NCBI GenBank assembly: GCA_035048495.1
Contig: JASUTR010000245.1
Span: 207,347-271,346, forward strand
Reading direction: 5' to 3'
From: Euptelea pleiosperma
Lineage: Eukaryota; Streptophyta; Magnoliopsida; Ranunculales; Eupteleaceae
DNA: 64,000 nt
The position numbers and the translations under genes are program-made. The notes below the pieces were generated by a model. It was not told the origin of the DNA. It was given only the letters and a program-made list of their open reading frames with translations, and searched no databases. Below are positions 12,601 to 23,119 of the stretch, piece after piece; position 1 is the first letter of the stretch, and each line of letters begins with the position of its first letter.

Positions 12601-13810
12601 TCAGAATCTCCCCCTTTATTTGGTTCGTCTCAGTGAGTTTTGTTTGCTCAGAAGTATACAAACTCAGAATAGAATTCCTTGCCCTTCGAGCCTTAATAGA
12701 CTTATGAAAGAAAGCTGTATTGGAATCCCCAAGGCTCAACCAATTAACTCTAGATTTTTGTCGAAGGAAAGATTCCTCGGCTGCAGCAAGGTTAGCATAG
12801 TTCGATAGTTTATCAACCTCCTTCATACTAATACTAGTGTCAAAAGGACTGTTGTGAGCAATGACTTGAATTTCGTCCAATTCCTTCTTTGCTTCTCTAA
12901 CTTTGTTAGAAAGATTGTTAAATCTCCGAGAATTCCACTCCTTCAACTTAGCTTTCAACACTTTCAACTTTTGAGACAATCTGAACATAGGATTCCCTTC
13001 GATTTTAATTTTCCAAGCATCCTCCACCACGCTCAAAAATTCTGGATGCTCCTTCCAGTAATTAAAGAACCGAAATGGTTTGTTTCCCCTGCCTATGTTC
13101 TCATACCAACAAAGTAACATAGGAGTATGATCAGAAATACCTGGCGGTAGGAATTCAACCTCAGTGTCTGTATAGATCTCGAGCCAAGATTGATTAACAA
13201 GAAGCCGGTCTAGTTTACAAAGAATCTTTTCAGCACCCATTTTCTTGTTGGTCCATGTGTGCTTCAAACCCTTTGCTTTAAGATCAACCAGCCCCGCTTC
13301 TGATAGGCATTCATTGAAATCTCTCAAAGCAGTGAGATTGACAGGTAATCCACCAACCTTCTCATCCACACTTCTGACCGTATTAAAATCCCCAACGACA
13401 ACCCAAGGTTCCGTAATGTTGGGAGCTAGAGAGACCAACATCTGCCATAGTTCCCGCCGATCTTCCCTGCTATTGTCAGCATAGACCACTGTGAGCATGA
13501 AGTGCTTTCCGACACTCTTATCCTGAATCTTACAATGGATAGCTTGGTAAGCTGACTTCACATCCTGGACATCAACTAAAGTAGGATCCCAAAGAATCCA
13601 AATTCGCCCTCTAGTCGAGGCATTGTAGTTATCAGTGAGTTGCCATCCTGGACATAAACTAGCTTGGATACGTTGGCTGTTAGATCCCCTGATTTTAGTT
13701 TCCACCAACCCAACAATAACACATTGATTAGTAGAGATAAAATTCCTTACCTCACGCTGTTTGTTAGGGTCATTCAGACCTCGAACATTCCATACTGCAA
13801 TTTTATTCAT
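9644..13810 (-). CDS. LINE-A ORF2: endonuclease / reverse transcriptase / RNase H polyprotein
   Basis: 1388-aa ORF2 protein that nicks target DNA and reverse-transcribes the element RNA at the nick. Residues ~1-235 form an APE-type endonuclease: N8, E37 in ETK, GDFN at 140-143 and SDH at 226-228. RT occupies roughly 455-770: KAPGPDG at 459-465, motif A DIRKAYD at 589-595, GIRQGDPLSP at 645-654 and catalytic FADD at 693-696. A zf-RVT zinc-binding segment has C1085, C1088, H1097 and C1102. The C-terminal RNase H has D1235 (NTDGA), E1276 (HELQA), D1300 (ATDSA) and D1349 (NRAAD). All catalytic residues expected are present and the frame is unbroken. The first ATG overlaps the ORF1 stop as ATGA. 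The stop is TAA at 9644-9646, about 45 nt before the poly(A). Confidence 0.97.
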   Translation of the reverse strand: MNKIAVWNVRGLNDPNKQREVRNFISTNQCVIVGLVETKIRGSNSQRIQASLCPGWQLTDNYNASTRGRIWILWDPTLVDVQDVKSAYQAIHCKIQDKSVGKHFMLTVVYADNSREDRRELWQMLVSLAPNITEPWVVVGDFNTVRSVDEKVGGLPVNLTALRDFNECLSEAGLVDLKAKGLKHTWTNKKMGAEKILCKLDRLLVNQSWLEIYTDTEVEFLPPGISDHTPMLLCWYENIGRGNKPFRFFNYWKEHPEFLSVVEDAWKIKIEGNPMFRLSQKLKVLKAKLKEWNSRRFNNLSNKVREAKKELDEIQVIAHNSPFDTSISMKEVDKLSNYANLAAAEESFLRQKSRVNWLSLGDSNTAFFHKSIKARRARNSILSLYTSEQTKLTETNQIKGEILKHFQEQLGTEDRAYNADIIQALPFERTLNEEQKESMVCEITGDEIKGVIFNMDEWKAPGPDGYNSGFFKSAWNIVGNDVIKAVQNFFKSNRMLSGINATFISLIPKVGNPITLSDYRPISCCNVIYKCISKIIANRIKSSLPDLVASNQSAFIKGRRISDNILLCHELFRNYHRDSIASRCTVKIDIRKAYDNIRWEFLIDMLQMMNFHSTFIEWIRLCIFSAKFSIMVNGCPIGYFAGKKGIRQGDPLSPYLFVLAMEVFNILMTIKISEGSFKLHPKCADPLITHLSFADDLMVFFAGDVESAMSLNDTLHMFKNITGLEANRNKSTIFCAGMDEATKEEITEILGFTEGEIPIRYLGLPLISTRLTKRDCQPLLDRMGIRIQSWKGRFLSYAGRVELIKSVLNSIQVFWSNCFFLPKYIIKQMKSLCSRFLWGGPDLQRKNHAVAWKNVCLPKREGGLGVRDLEVWNMAAVLRHISAIVTNQETLWVKWVQAHLIKNKNFWTMATPQDCSWVWRKILTVRAISSKFFQHLIGNGRNTLLWHDPWHPDGILYAAFLRNLRFDNRMQSLDKLSTIIILDTWNTPQALTTEMEDIWATTKEVELDFRAVCDEVVWKLSNTGQFTLGSAYEALRRREQDVDWNKLIWSKHAIPRHSFIAWLALKGGLATKDKPYINPLGSTRCVFCWAEEETVFHLFFECEYTKYIWSSLLLKSRINRQVESAMVEAQWILCNLRGSDLSSQVMQVAFTTSIYCIWRERNARVFENSFLPKDFLLRQIVDIITLRFLNNKLMVDDSPRMREFFTSWKIDVGFHHRATVLCKWIPPIEGYMLNTDGALSMDSKRAGYGGVLRDHNGDALMAFYGGDKGVSVIYHELQAISMGLQIALSMTIQKIQIATDSAHAKGIILGTYNTPWQARQLVRTIKDNWKLFQDISIKHVYREANRAADHLASLSTCEDCNVLFPLFFHSELFDILVKDASGHSYVRN

Positions 13811-15357
13811 AGGGAACTAGATGTCTCGTCAATCAATCTCGGGATCTCTACTTGTTCTGAAGCTCCCTTCATAACTTCTGAACTCATATCCTTAATGCCT
13901 TCTCGTATGAACGCTACAGAGTCTGGTTTGTTAACCTTCCTACTCAAGAGTACTAGTTCGTCCTTACTAATATCACACCAATTACGATCCAGCCTGTATC
14001 TACTCGCGAGCCTCTTAGAGCCCTCCCTTTCTGAAGAACTGTCTTGATGTATAAGATCAACATTGATCTCCTGTTCTTCTCTCTTGTTTGCTACATGATT
14101 ACGCACTGCATGACTTTCTGTCAACCTTCCCAAACTCTCAAATCTGTTAGCTTGCTGTGCTATTTTGCCTTGGGTCTCTGTGATCCGAGTGCTACTGGAG
14201 CTAGCTATCGTCTTTTTGTTACTCTTCACCACACTCCATTCTTCACCAGAATCCTGTGCTACCTCCTTCAAATCTAGCTCTTTTTCAATAGCATTAGGGG
14301 CCTCCATTGTATTATCCTCCTTATTTCCATCTCCAGTCTTCTTAGGTCTCCAGACCTTCTGAACTTTATCCTTGGTAGTGAAACATCTAGAATCTGTATG
14401 GCCCAAATTCTTGCATTTTGCACATTTCTGTGGTTTCCACGCATATTCCACCTTTACATCATACCGAGTACCATCACTGAGCTGCACTGGTATGACATCC
14501 ATTAGGTTGCTGTCCACTGTAATCTCAACACACACCCGAGCAAACGAGAGCCTCTTCCGATCTTCAGTAGCGGCATCAAGGCAAATGGGTTTCCCCACTG
14601 CACTCGCTACATAGCTAATCCCCTTCGTAGACCAAAGAAGTTTGGGAAGGTTGATTAAGTGGATCCAAATAGGTAACGATTTGGTCGTTGCAAACTTCGA
14701 TTCAACATTAGGATTCCAAGGTCTCACCACCAATAATCTTCCAGCTATGAACCAAGGCCCTTTCTCCATGACCGCTTCTCTATCATCTTTCTCAGACAAC
14801 TTAACAAATATCACTCCATCCTCTTGCATCGAGACCTCTAGTGTTCCTTTAGAGCGCCACATTTTGATGATCACTTCCTTCACCATAAAATAAGGTAGCT
14901 TCTTGCCCACCACTTTACAGACGAGGTATTCCTCCCAAATCGCTCTGCTTTCATCAGTTACCTCTTTGGGGCAACAGACCAAACATTTGCCATCCACCAA
15001 ACCAGGTTCAAAAAATTCCAGTTCATTCCTCTTCACACCCGTAGATCTTTCTTTACAGAAGAGCTCTGTCCATGGTTTCGCTACTTCATTTTTTGCTATC
15101 GAACCCTGCAAAGCCGGGAATTCTTCAACAATCCCCCTTCCCTCCAGATCATGGATATTGCCTGAAACCCTAGTTCCAACAGAACTAGCTTTCCCCTTAG
15201 CTTCCTCTGCCATCTTAATAGTTTCTGCCGTAAGCGTCTTCACTAAGAGATCAGACCCTTTTGGAGCAGAAGTCTCCCCATCGCCGGGATTCCCCTGACC
15301 GGTCAGCAGCTCCCCTGAAATGGAAACCCCTGTAACAGGCCCGTCTGGGCCTGCCAT
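13807..15357 (-). CDS. LINE-A ORF1: RNA-binding protein with DUF4283-like domain and CCHC knuckle
   Basis: 516-aa ORF1 protein, expected to coat element RNA and accompany it in the ribonucleoprotein. Residues ~135-285 match the DUF4283-type domain of plant LINE ORF1 proteins, including VCKVVGKKLPYFMVK, EKGPWFIAGRLLVVRPW, LPIWIHLINLP and RLSFARVCVEI. A CCHC zinc knuckle follows at C312, C315, H320 and C325 (spacing 2-4-4). The N-terminal 90 residues are Gly/Ser/Glu-rich and the C-terminal 190 are charged and probably disordered. The start ATG at 15355-15357 follows a ~330-nt leader. The stop TGA (13807-13809) shares two bases with the ORF2 ATG (13808-13810). Same architecture as LINE-B ORF1 but longer. 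Confidence 0.94.
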   Translation of the reverse strand: MAGPDGPVTGVSISGELLTGQGNPGDGETSAPKGSDLLVKTLTAETIKMAEEAKGKASSVGTRVSGNIHDLEGRGIVEEFPALQGSIAKNEVAKPWTELFCKERSTGVKRNELEFFEPGLVDGKCLVCCPKEVTDESRAIWEEYLVCKVVGKKLPYFMVKEVIIKMWRSKGTLEVSMQEDGVIFVKLSEKDDREAVMEKGPWFIAGRLLVVRPWNPNVESKFATTKSLPIWIHLINLPKLLWSTKGISYVASAVGKPICLDAATEDRKRLSFARVCVEITVDSNLMDVIPVQLSDGTRYDVKVEYAWKPQKCAKCKNLGHTDSRCFTTKDKVQKVWRPKKTGDGNKEDNTMEAPNAIEKELDLKEVAQDSGEEWSVVKSNKKTIASSSSTRITETQGKIAQQANRFESLGRLTESHAVRNHVANKREEQEINVDLIHQDSSSEREGSKRLASRYRLDRNWCDISKDELVLLSRKVNKPDSVAFIREGIKDMSSEVMKGASEQVEIPRLIDETSSSL

Positions 15358-15690
15358 GCTCCCAAGAACACAAAAAAGAACCAGATCTATCTCTACCTTA
15401 CAATAAAAAACTCAAACTCTTTATACCATCTCCCTCGGCCTTGAGCCAGACCCCGAGGAGATAGAATAAGCTTGTGGGAATCAAGGGTAAAAGAAAACAA
15501 GAACTCCAAGTTACCAAACCTTGTACTTCCGGAGCAAGAAATCCCAAAGGCGTCAACCTGCACCTCGGTGATCCGTCTCTCCAACCCTCCGACCAGCCCT
15601 TCGAACTACAAATCCCCTCCGAGAAGCAAGTTTCCACGGCCAAAACTCAAGACTCAAGAACAGGAGAGAGAACAGAGCTCTTTTCTCAAA
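15358..15690 (-). other. LINE-A 5' untranslated leader
   Basis: The ~330-nt leader upstream of ORF1 in element sense. Its first bases contain GAGCTCTGTTCTCTCTCC, which aligns with GTGCTCTCTTCTCTCTCC near 23133-23150 at the LINE-B 5' end. I therefore place the true element 5' end at about 15690. An internal promoter is expected in such leaders, but I cannot point to one. Confidence 0.7.
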
Positions 15691-15740
15691 TTTTTTTTTT
15701 TTTTTTTTCTTCAATTGGTCACAAATTGGACTCCTTTTTT
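15691..15740. other. Filler at the LINE-A 5' junction: T run, satellite-like scrap, T run
   Basis: On the plus strand: 18 T (15691-15708), then CTTCAATTG, then GTCACAAATTGGACTC (15718-15733), which matches a satellite variant at 15 of 16 positions, then C and a T run into the right TSD. None of it resembles the LINE-B 5' end. It looks like extra sequence added when the 5' end was joined. Confidence 0.65.
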
Positions 15741-15755
15741 TGTTTAATTGGACTC
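15741..15755. repeat. Target-site duplication of LINE-A, right copy
   Basis: TGTTTAATTGGACTC, identical to 9572-9586. The satellite continues directly with AGTTTGTGTGTTACATTCC, as in uninterrupted monomers. Confidence 0.92.
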
Positions 15756-16763
15756 AGTTTGTGTGTTACATTCCGAAGCCTATAACTTGTGACTTTTTCG
15801 CAACCGGACCTTATAATTGGACTCAAACTCTTCCATTACTATTGTTTCAACACATTTGAATGTTGGAACAAGATTCGGGACAGTCGAAACATGTTAGCTC
15901 TATTCGTGCGTCAACGTCTCAAATTGGATTCAGTTTGTGTGTTACATTCCGAAGCCTATAACTTGTGACTTTTTCGCAACCGGACCTCGTAATTGGACTC
16001 AAACTCTTCCATTACTATTGTTTCAACACATTTGAAGTGTTGGAACAAGATTCGTGACAGTCGAAACAAGTTAGGTCCATCCGTGCGTCAACGTCTCAAA
16101 ATGGACTCAGTTTGTGTGTTACATTCCGAAGCCTATAAATTGTGACTTTGTCGCAATCGGACCTCATAATTTTACTCAAACTCTTCCATTACTATTGTTT
16201 CAAAACATTTCAAGTGTTAGAACAAGATTCGGGACAGTCGAAACAAATTAGCTCCATCCGTGCGTCAACGTCACAAATTCGGCTCAGTTTGTGAGTTACA
16301 TTCCGAAGCCTATAACTTGTGACTTTTTCGCAACCGGACCTCGTAATCGGACTCATACTCTTCCATTACTATTGTTTCAACACATTTGAAGTGTTGGAAC
16401 AAGATTAGGAGCAGTCGAAACAAGTTGGCTCCATCCGTGCGTCAATGTCATTAATTGGACTAAGTTTGTGTGTTACATTCAGAAGCCTATAACTTGTAAT
16501 TTTTTCGCAATCGGACCTCGTAATTGGACACAAACTCTTCCATTACTATTGGTTCAACACATTTGAAGTGTTGGAACAAGATTCGGGACAGTCGAAATAA
16601 GTTAGCTACATCCGTGCGTCAACGTCTCAAATTGGACTCAGTTTGTGTGTTACATTCCGAAGCCTATAACTTGTGACTTTTTCGCAACCGGACCTCGTAA
16701 TTGGACTCAAACTCTTCCATTTTATTTTTTCAACACATTTGAAGTATTAGAAGAAGATTCGGG

Positions 16764-19700
16764 ACAGGCGGAACAAGTTTGCTCTATTCGTTCGTCAATA
16801 TTTATAATTGGAATCAGTTTGTGTTTTTCATTCGTAAGCCTATAATTATTGACTTTTTCGCAATCGGACCACGTAATTGGACTCAAACTCCTCCATTACT
16901 ATTGTTTCAACAGATTTGAAATGTTGGAAAAAGATTCGGACAGTCGAAACAAGTTAGCTCCATCCGTTCGTCAACGTCTCAAATTGGACACAGTTTGTGT
17001 TCCATTCCGAAGTATATAACTTGTGACTTTTTCGCAACCGGACCTTATAATTAGACTCAAACTCTTCCATTACTATTGTTTCAATAGATTTGAAGTGTTG
17101 GAACAATATTTGGGATAGTCGAAACAAGTTAGCTCCATCCGTGCGTCAACGTCTCAAATTGGACTCAGTTTGTGTGTTACATTCAGAAGCCTATAACTTG
17201 TGTCTTTTTCGCAACCGGACCTCGTAATTGGACTCAAACTCTTCCATTACTATTGTTTCAACACATTTGAAGTGTTGGAACAAGATTCGGGGCAGTCGAA
17301 ACAAGTTAGCTCCATCCGGGCGTCAATTTCTTTAATTGGACTCAGTTTGTGTGTTACATTCTGAAGCTTATAACTTGTGACTTTTTCGCAACCGGACATC
17401 TTAATTAGACTCGAATTCTTCCATTACTATTGTTTCAACATATTTGAAGTGTTGGAACAAGATTCGGGGCAGTCGAAGCAACTTAGCTCCATCCGTGCGT
17501 CAATGTGTTTAATTGGACTCAGTTTGTGTGTTACATTCCGAAGCCTATAACTTGTGACTTTTTCGCAACCGGACCTTATAATTGGACTCAAACTCTTCCA
17601 TTACTATTGTTTCAACACATTTGAATGTTGGAACAAGATTCGGGACAGTCGAAACATGTTAGCTCTATTCGTGCGTCAACGTCTCAAATTGGATTCAGTT
17701 TGTGTGTTACATTCCGAAGCCTATAACTTGTGACTTTTTCGCAACCGGACCTCGTAATTGGACTCAAACTCTTCCATTACTATTGTTTCAACACATTTGA
17801 AGTGTTGGAACAAGATTCGTGACAGTCGAAACAAGTTAGGTCCATCCGTGCGTCAACGTCTCAAATTGGACTCAGTTTGTGTGTTACATTCCGAAGCCTC
17901 TAAATTGTGACTTTGTCGCAACCGGACCTCATAATTTTACTCAAACTCTTCCATTACTATTGTTTCAAAACATTTCAAGTGTTGGAACAAGATTCAGGAC
18001 AGTCGAAACTAATTAGCTCCATCCGTGCGTCAACGTCACAAATTCGGCTCAGTTTGTGAGTTACATTCCGAAGCCTATAACTTGTGACTTTTTCGCAACC
18101 GGACCTCGTAATCGGAATCATACTCTTCCATTACTATTGTTTCAACACATTTGAAGTGTTGGAACAAGATTAGGAGCAGTCGAAACAAGTTGGCTCCATC
18201 CGTGCGTCAATGTCATTAATTGGACTAAGTTTGTGTGTTACATTAGAAGCCTATAACTTGTAATTTTTTCGCAATCGGACCTCGTAATTGGACACAAACT
18301 CTTCCATTACTATTGGTTCAACACATTTGAAGTGTTGGAACAAGATTCGGGACAGTCGAAATAAGTTAGCTCCATCCGTGCGTCAACGTCTCAAATTGGA
18401 CTCAGTTTGTGTGTTACATTCCGAAGCCTATAACTTGTGACTTTTTCGCAACCGGACCTCGTAATTGGACTCAAACTCTTCCATTATTATTTTTTCAACA
18501 CATTTGAAGTATAAGAAGAAGATTCGGGACAGGCGGAACAAGTTTGCTCTATTCGTTCGTCAATATTTCTAATTGGAATCAGTTTGTGTTTTTCATTCGT
18601 AAGCCTATAATTATTGACTTTTTCGTAATCGGACCACGTAATTGGACTCAAACTCCTCCATTACTATTGTTTCAACAGATTTGAAGTGTTGGAAAAAGAT
18701 TCGGACAGTCGAAACAAGTTAGCTCCATCCGTTCGTCAATGTCTCAAATTGGACACAGTTTGTGTTCCATTCCGAAGTATATAACTTGTGACTTTTTCGC
18801 AACCGGACCTTATAATTAGACTCAAACTCTTCCATTACTATTGTTTCAACAGATTTGAAGTGTTGGAACAATATTTGGGACAGTCGAAACAAGTTAGCTC
18901 CATCCGTGCGTAAACGTCTCAAATTGGACTCAGTTTGTGTGTTACATTCTGAAGCCTATAATTTATGACGTTTTCGCAACCGGACCTCGTAATTAAACTC
19001 GAATTCTTCCATTACTATTGTTTCAACACATTTGCAGTGTTGGAACAAGATTCGGGGCAGTCGAAACAAGTTAGCTCCATCCGTGCGTCAATGTGTTTAA
19101 TTGGACTCAGTTTGTGTGTTACATTCCGAAGCCTATAACTTGTGACTTTTTCGCAACCGGACCTTATAATTGGACTCAAACTCTTCCATTACTATTGTTT
19201 CAACACATTTGAATGTTGGAACAAGATTCGGGACAGTCGAAACATGTTAGCTCTATTCGTGCGTCAACGTCTCAAATTGGATTCAGTTTGTGTGTTACAT
19301 TCCGAAGCCTATAACTTGTGACTTTTTCGCAACCGGACCTCGTAATTGGACTCAAACTCTTCCATTACTATTGTTTCAACACATTTGAAGTGTTGGAACA
19401 AGATTCGTGACAGTCGAAACAAGTTAGGTCCATCCGTGCGTCAACGTCTCAAAATGGACTCAGTTTGTGTGTTACATTCCGAAGCCTATAAATTGTGACT
19501 TTGTCGCAACCGGACCTCATAATTTTACTCAAACTCTTCCATTACTATTGTTTCAAAACATTTCAAGTGTTAGAACAAGATTCGGGACAGTCGAAACAAA
19601 TTAGCTCCATCCGTGCGTCAACGTCACAAATTCGGCTCAGTTTGTGAGTTACATTCCGAAGCCTATAACTTGTGACTTTTTCGCAACCGGACCTCGTAAT

Positions 19701-20116
19701 CGGACTCATACTCTTCCATTACTATTGTTTCAACACATTTGAAGTGTTGGAACAAGATTAGGAGCAGTCGAAACAAGTTGGCTCCATCCGTGCGTCAATG
19801 TCATTAATTGGACTAAGTTTGTGTGTTACATTCAGAAGCCTATAACTTGTAATTTTTTCGCAATCGGACCTCGTAATTGGACACAAACTCTTCCATTACT
19901 ATTGGTTCAACACATTTGAAGTGTTGGAACAAGATTCGGGACAGTCGAAATAAGTTAGCTACATCCGTGCGTCAACGTCTCAAATTGGACTCAGTTTGTG
20001 TGTTACATTCCGAAGCCTATAACTTGTGACTTTTTCGCAACCGGACCTCGTAATTGGACTCAAACTCTTCCATTTTATTTTTTCAACACATTTGAAGTAT
20101 TAGAAGAAGATTCGGG
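16764..20116. repeat. Higher-order satellite repeat, 3.35-kb type, copy 1
   Basis: Runs between diagnostic ACAGGCGG monomers at 16764 and 20117 (3353 bp, ~19 monomers), with a further such monomer at 18529, so the unit is 10 + 9 monomers. Distinctive variants shared with the next copy include the shortened CCATTTTATTTTTTCAACAC just before the block, CAATATTTATAATTGG and GAAGCTTATAACTTG. The two copies read nearly identically. Confidence 0.85.
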
Positions 20117-23102
20117 ACAGGCGGAACAAGTTTGCTCTATTCGTTCGTCAATATTTATAATTGGAATCAGTTTGTGTTTTTCATTCGTAAGCCTATAATT
20201 ATTGACTTTTTCGCAATCGGACCACGTAATTGGACTCAAACTCCTCCATTACTATTGTTTCAACAGATTTGAAATGTTGGAAAAAGATTCGGACAGTCGA
20301 AACAAGTTAGCTCCATCCGTTCGTCAACGTCTCAAATTGGACACAGTTTGTGTTCCATGCCGAAGTATATAACTTGTGACTTTTTCGCAACCGGACCTTA
20401 TAATTAGACTCAAACTCTTCCATTACTATTGTTTCAATAGATTTGAAGTGTTGGAACAATATTTGGGATAGTCGAAACAAGTTAGCTCCATCCGTGCGTC
20501 AACGTCTCAAATTGGACTCAGTTTGTGTGTTACATTCAGAAGCCTATAACTTGTGTCTTTTTCGCAACCGGACCTCGTAATTGGACTCAAACTCTTCCAT
20601 TACTATTGTTTCAACACATTTGAAGTGTTGGAACAAGATTCGGGGCAGTCGAAACAAGTTAGCTCCATCCGGGCGTCAATTTCTTTAATTGGACTCAGTT
20701 TGTGTGTTACATTCTGAAGCTTATAACTTGTGACTTTTTCGCAACCGGACATCTTAATTAGACTCGAATTCTTCCATTACTATTGTTTCAACATATTTGA
20801 AGTGTTGGAACAAGATTCGGGGCAGTCGAAGCAACTTAGCTCCATCCGTGCGTCAATGTGTTTAATTGGACTCAGTTTGTGTGTTACATTCCGAAGCCTA
20901 TAACTTGTGACTTTTTCGCAACCGGACCTTATAATTGGACTCAAACTCTTCCATTACTATTGTTTCAACACATTTGAATGTTGGAACAAGATTCGGGACA
21001 GTCGAAACATGTTAGCTCTATTCGTGCGTCAACGTCTCAAATTGGAATCAGTTTGTGTGTTACATTCCGAAGCCTATAACTTGTGACTTTTTCGCAACCG
21101 GACCTCGTAATTGGACTCAAACTCTTCCATTACTATTGTTTCAACACATTTGAAGTGTTGGAACAAGATTCGTGACAGTCGAAACAAGTTAGGTCCATCC
21201 GTGCGTCAACGTCTCAAAATGGACTCAGTTTGTGTGTTACATTCCGAAGCCTCTAAATTGTGACTTTGTCGCAACCGGACCTCATAATTTTACTCAAACT
21301 CTTCCATTACTATTGTTTCAAAACATTTCAAGTGTTGGAACAAGATTCAGGACAGTCGAAACTAATTAGCTCCATCCGTGCGTCAACGTCACAAATTCGG
21401 CTCAGTTTGTGAGTTACATTCCGAAGCCTATAACTTGTGACTTTTTCGCAACCGGACCTCGTAATCGGAATCATACTCTTCCATTACTATTGTTTCAACA
21501 CATTTGAAGTGTTGGAACAAGATTAGGAGCAGTCGAAACAAGTTGGCTCCATCCGTGCGTCAATGTCATTAATTGGACTAAGTTTGTGTGTTACATTAGA
21601 AGCCTATAACTTGTAATTTTTTCGCAATCGGACCTCGTAATTGGACACAAACTCTTCCATTACTATTGGTTCAACACATTTGAAGTGTTGGAACAAGATT
21701 CGGGACAGTCGAAATAAGTTAGCTCCATCCGTGCGTCAACGTCTCAAATTGGACTCAGTTTGTGTGTTACATTCCGAAGCCTATAACTTGTGACTTTTTC
21801 GCAACCGGACCTCGTAATTGGACTCAAACTCTTCCATTATTATTTTTTCAACACATTTGAAGTATAAGAAGAAGATTCGGGACAGGCGGAACAAGTTTGC
21901 TCTATTCGTTCGTCAATATTTCTAATTGGAATCAGTTTGTGTTTTTCATTCGTAAGCCTATAATTATTGACTTTTTCGTAATCGGACCACGTAATTGGAC
22001 TCAAACTCCTCCATTACTATTGTTTCAACAGATTTGAAGTGTTGGAAAAAGATTCGGACAGTCGAAACAAGTTAGCTCCATCCGTTCGTCAACGTCTCAA
22101 ATTGGACACAGTTTGTGTTCCATTCCGAAGTATATAACTTGTGACTTTTTCGCAACCGGACCTTATAATTAGACTCAAACTCTTCCATTACTATTGTTTC
22201 AACAGATTTGAAGTGTTGGAACAATATTTGGGACAGTCGAAACAAGTTAGCTCCATCCGTGCGTCAACGTCTCAAATTGGACTCAGTTTGTGTGTTACAT
22301 TCTGAAGCCTATAATTTATGACGTTTTCGCAACCGGACCTCGTAATTAAACTCGAATTCTTCCATTACTATTGTTTCAACACATTTGCAGTGTTGGAACA
22401 AGATTCGGGGCAGTCGAAACAAGTTAGCTCCATCCGTGCGTCAATGTGTTTAATTGGACTCAGTTTGTGTGTTACATTCCGAAGCCTATAACTTGTGACT
22501 TTTTCACAACCGGACCTCATAATTGGACTCAAACTCTTCCATTACTATTGTTTCAACACATTTGAATGTTGGAACAAGATTCGGGATAGTCGAAACATGT
22601 TAGCTCCATTCGTGCGTCAACGTCTCAAATTGGATTCAGTTTGTGTGTTACATTCCGAAGCCTATAACTTGTGACTTTTTCGCAACCGGACCTCGTAATT
22701 GGACTCAAACTCTTCCATTACTATTGTTTCAACACATTTGAAGTGTTGGAACAAGATTCGGGGCAGTCGAAACAAGTTAGCTCCATCCAGGCGTCAATTT
22801 CTTTAATTGGACTCAGTTTGTGTGTTACATTCTGAAGCCTATAACTTGTGACTTTTTCGCAACCGGACATCTTAATTAGACTCGAATTCTTCCATTACTA
22901 TTGTTTCAACATATTTGAAGTGTTAGAACAAGATTCGGGGCAGTCGAAGCAACTTAGCTCCATCCGTGCGTCAATGTGTTTAATTGGACTCAGTTTGTGT
23001 GTTACATTCCGAAGCCTATAACTTGTGACTTTTTCGCAACCGGACCTTATAATTGGACTCAAACTCTTCCATTACTATTGTTTCAACACATTTGAATGTT
23101 GG

Positions 23103-23119
23103 AACAAGATTCGGGACAG
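23103..23119. repeat. Target-site duplication of LINE-B, left copy
   Basis: AACAAGATTCGGGACAG of a satellite monomer, repeated after the LINE-B poly(A) at 29012-29028. Both ends are ambiguous by one or two bases because the tail ends in A. An empty version of the site is intact at 38198-38214. Confidence 0.92.

Larger units (their letters stand above)
9587..15740 (-). mobile_element. LINE-A: full-length plant L1-type non-LTR retrotransposon
   Basis: A minus-strand element of about 6.15 kb inserted in the satellite. In its own orientation it has a 5' leader (15690 down to 15358), ORF1 (13807-15357), an overlapping ORF2 (9644-13810), a ~45-nt 3' UTR with a conserved hairpin and a 12-A tail. 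A ~15-bp TSD flanks it. Both ORFs are uninterrupted and full length, so it is either recent or maintained. It is not a close copy of LINE-B: homology extends through both ORFs, but the proteins differ at many positions and the UTRs differ apart from short end motifs. The last ~50 bp at the 5' end (15691-15740) look like junction filler rather than element. Confidence 0.95.
5297..16763. repeat. Higher-order satellite repeat, 5.3-kb type, copy 2, split by LINE-A
   Basis: Same monomer order as copy 1. It spans 11467 bp, but subtracting LINE-A (6154 bp) and one 15-bp TSD leaves ~5298 bp, essentially the length of copy 1. Satellite sequence to the right of the LINE resumes where copy 1 continues after ~4287. 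Copy 1 is empty at the equivalent position, which orders the events: duplication first, LINE-A second. Confidence 0.85.
15741..23119. repeat. Tandem satellite array, segment 2
   Basis: Continuation of the ~177-bp satellite between the two LINEs, about 42 monomers. It completes the second 5.3-kb block, then enters a different series with a ~3.35-kb period from 16764. No gene is present; the identical 66-codon open frames at about 16645 and 19998 lack ATG starts and mark the repeat period. Confidence 0.97.

Noticed and set aside
11975..12707. Plus-strand open frames of 95-131 codons opposite LINE-A ORF2 and ORF1
   Set aside because: Antisense shadows of the real minus-strand ORFs, with no recognisable domains.
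16645..16845. A 66-codon open frame repeated identically at 16645, 19998, 36857, 44284 and 54351
   Set aside because: It starts at GTG, not ATG, lies wholly within satellite, and recurs only because blocks are duplicated and 177 is divisible by three. No domain or codon signal supports a gene.
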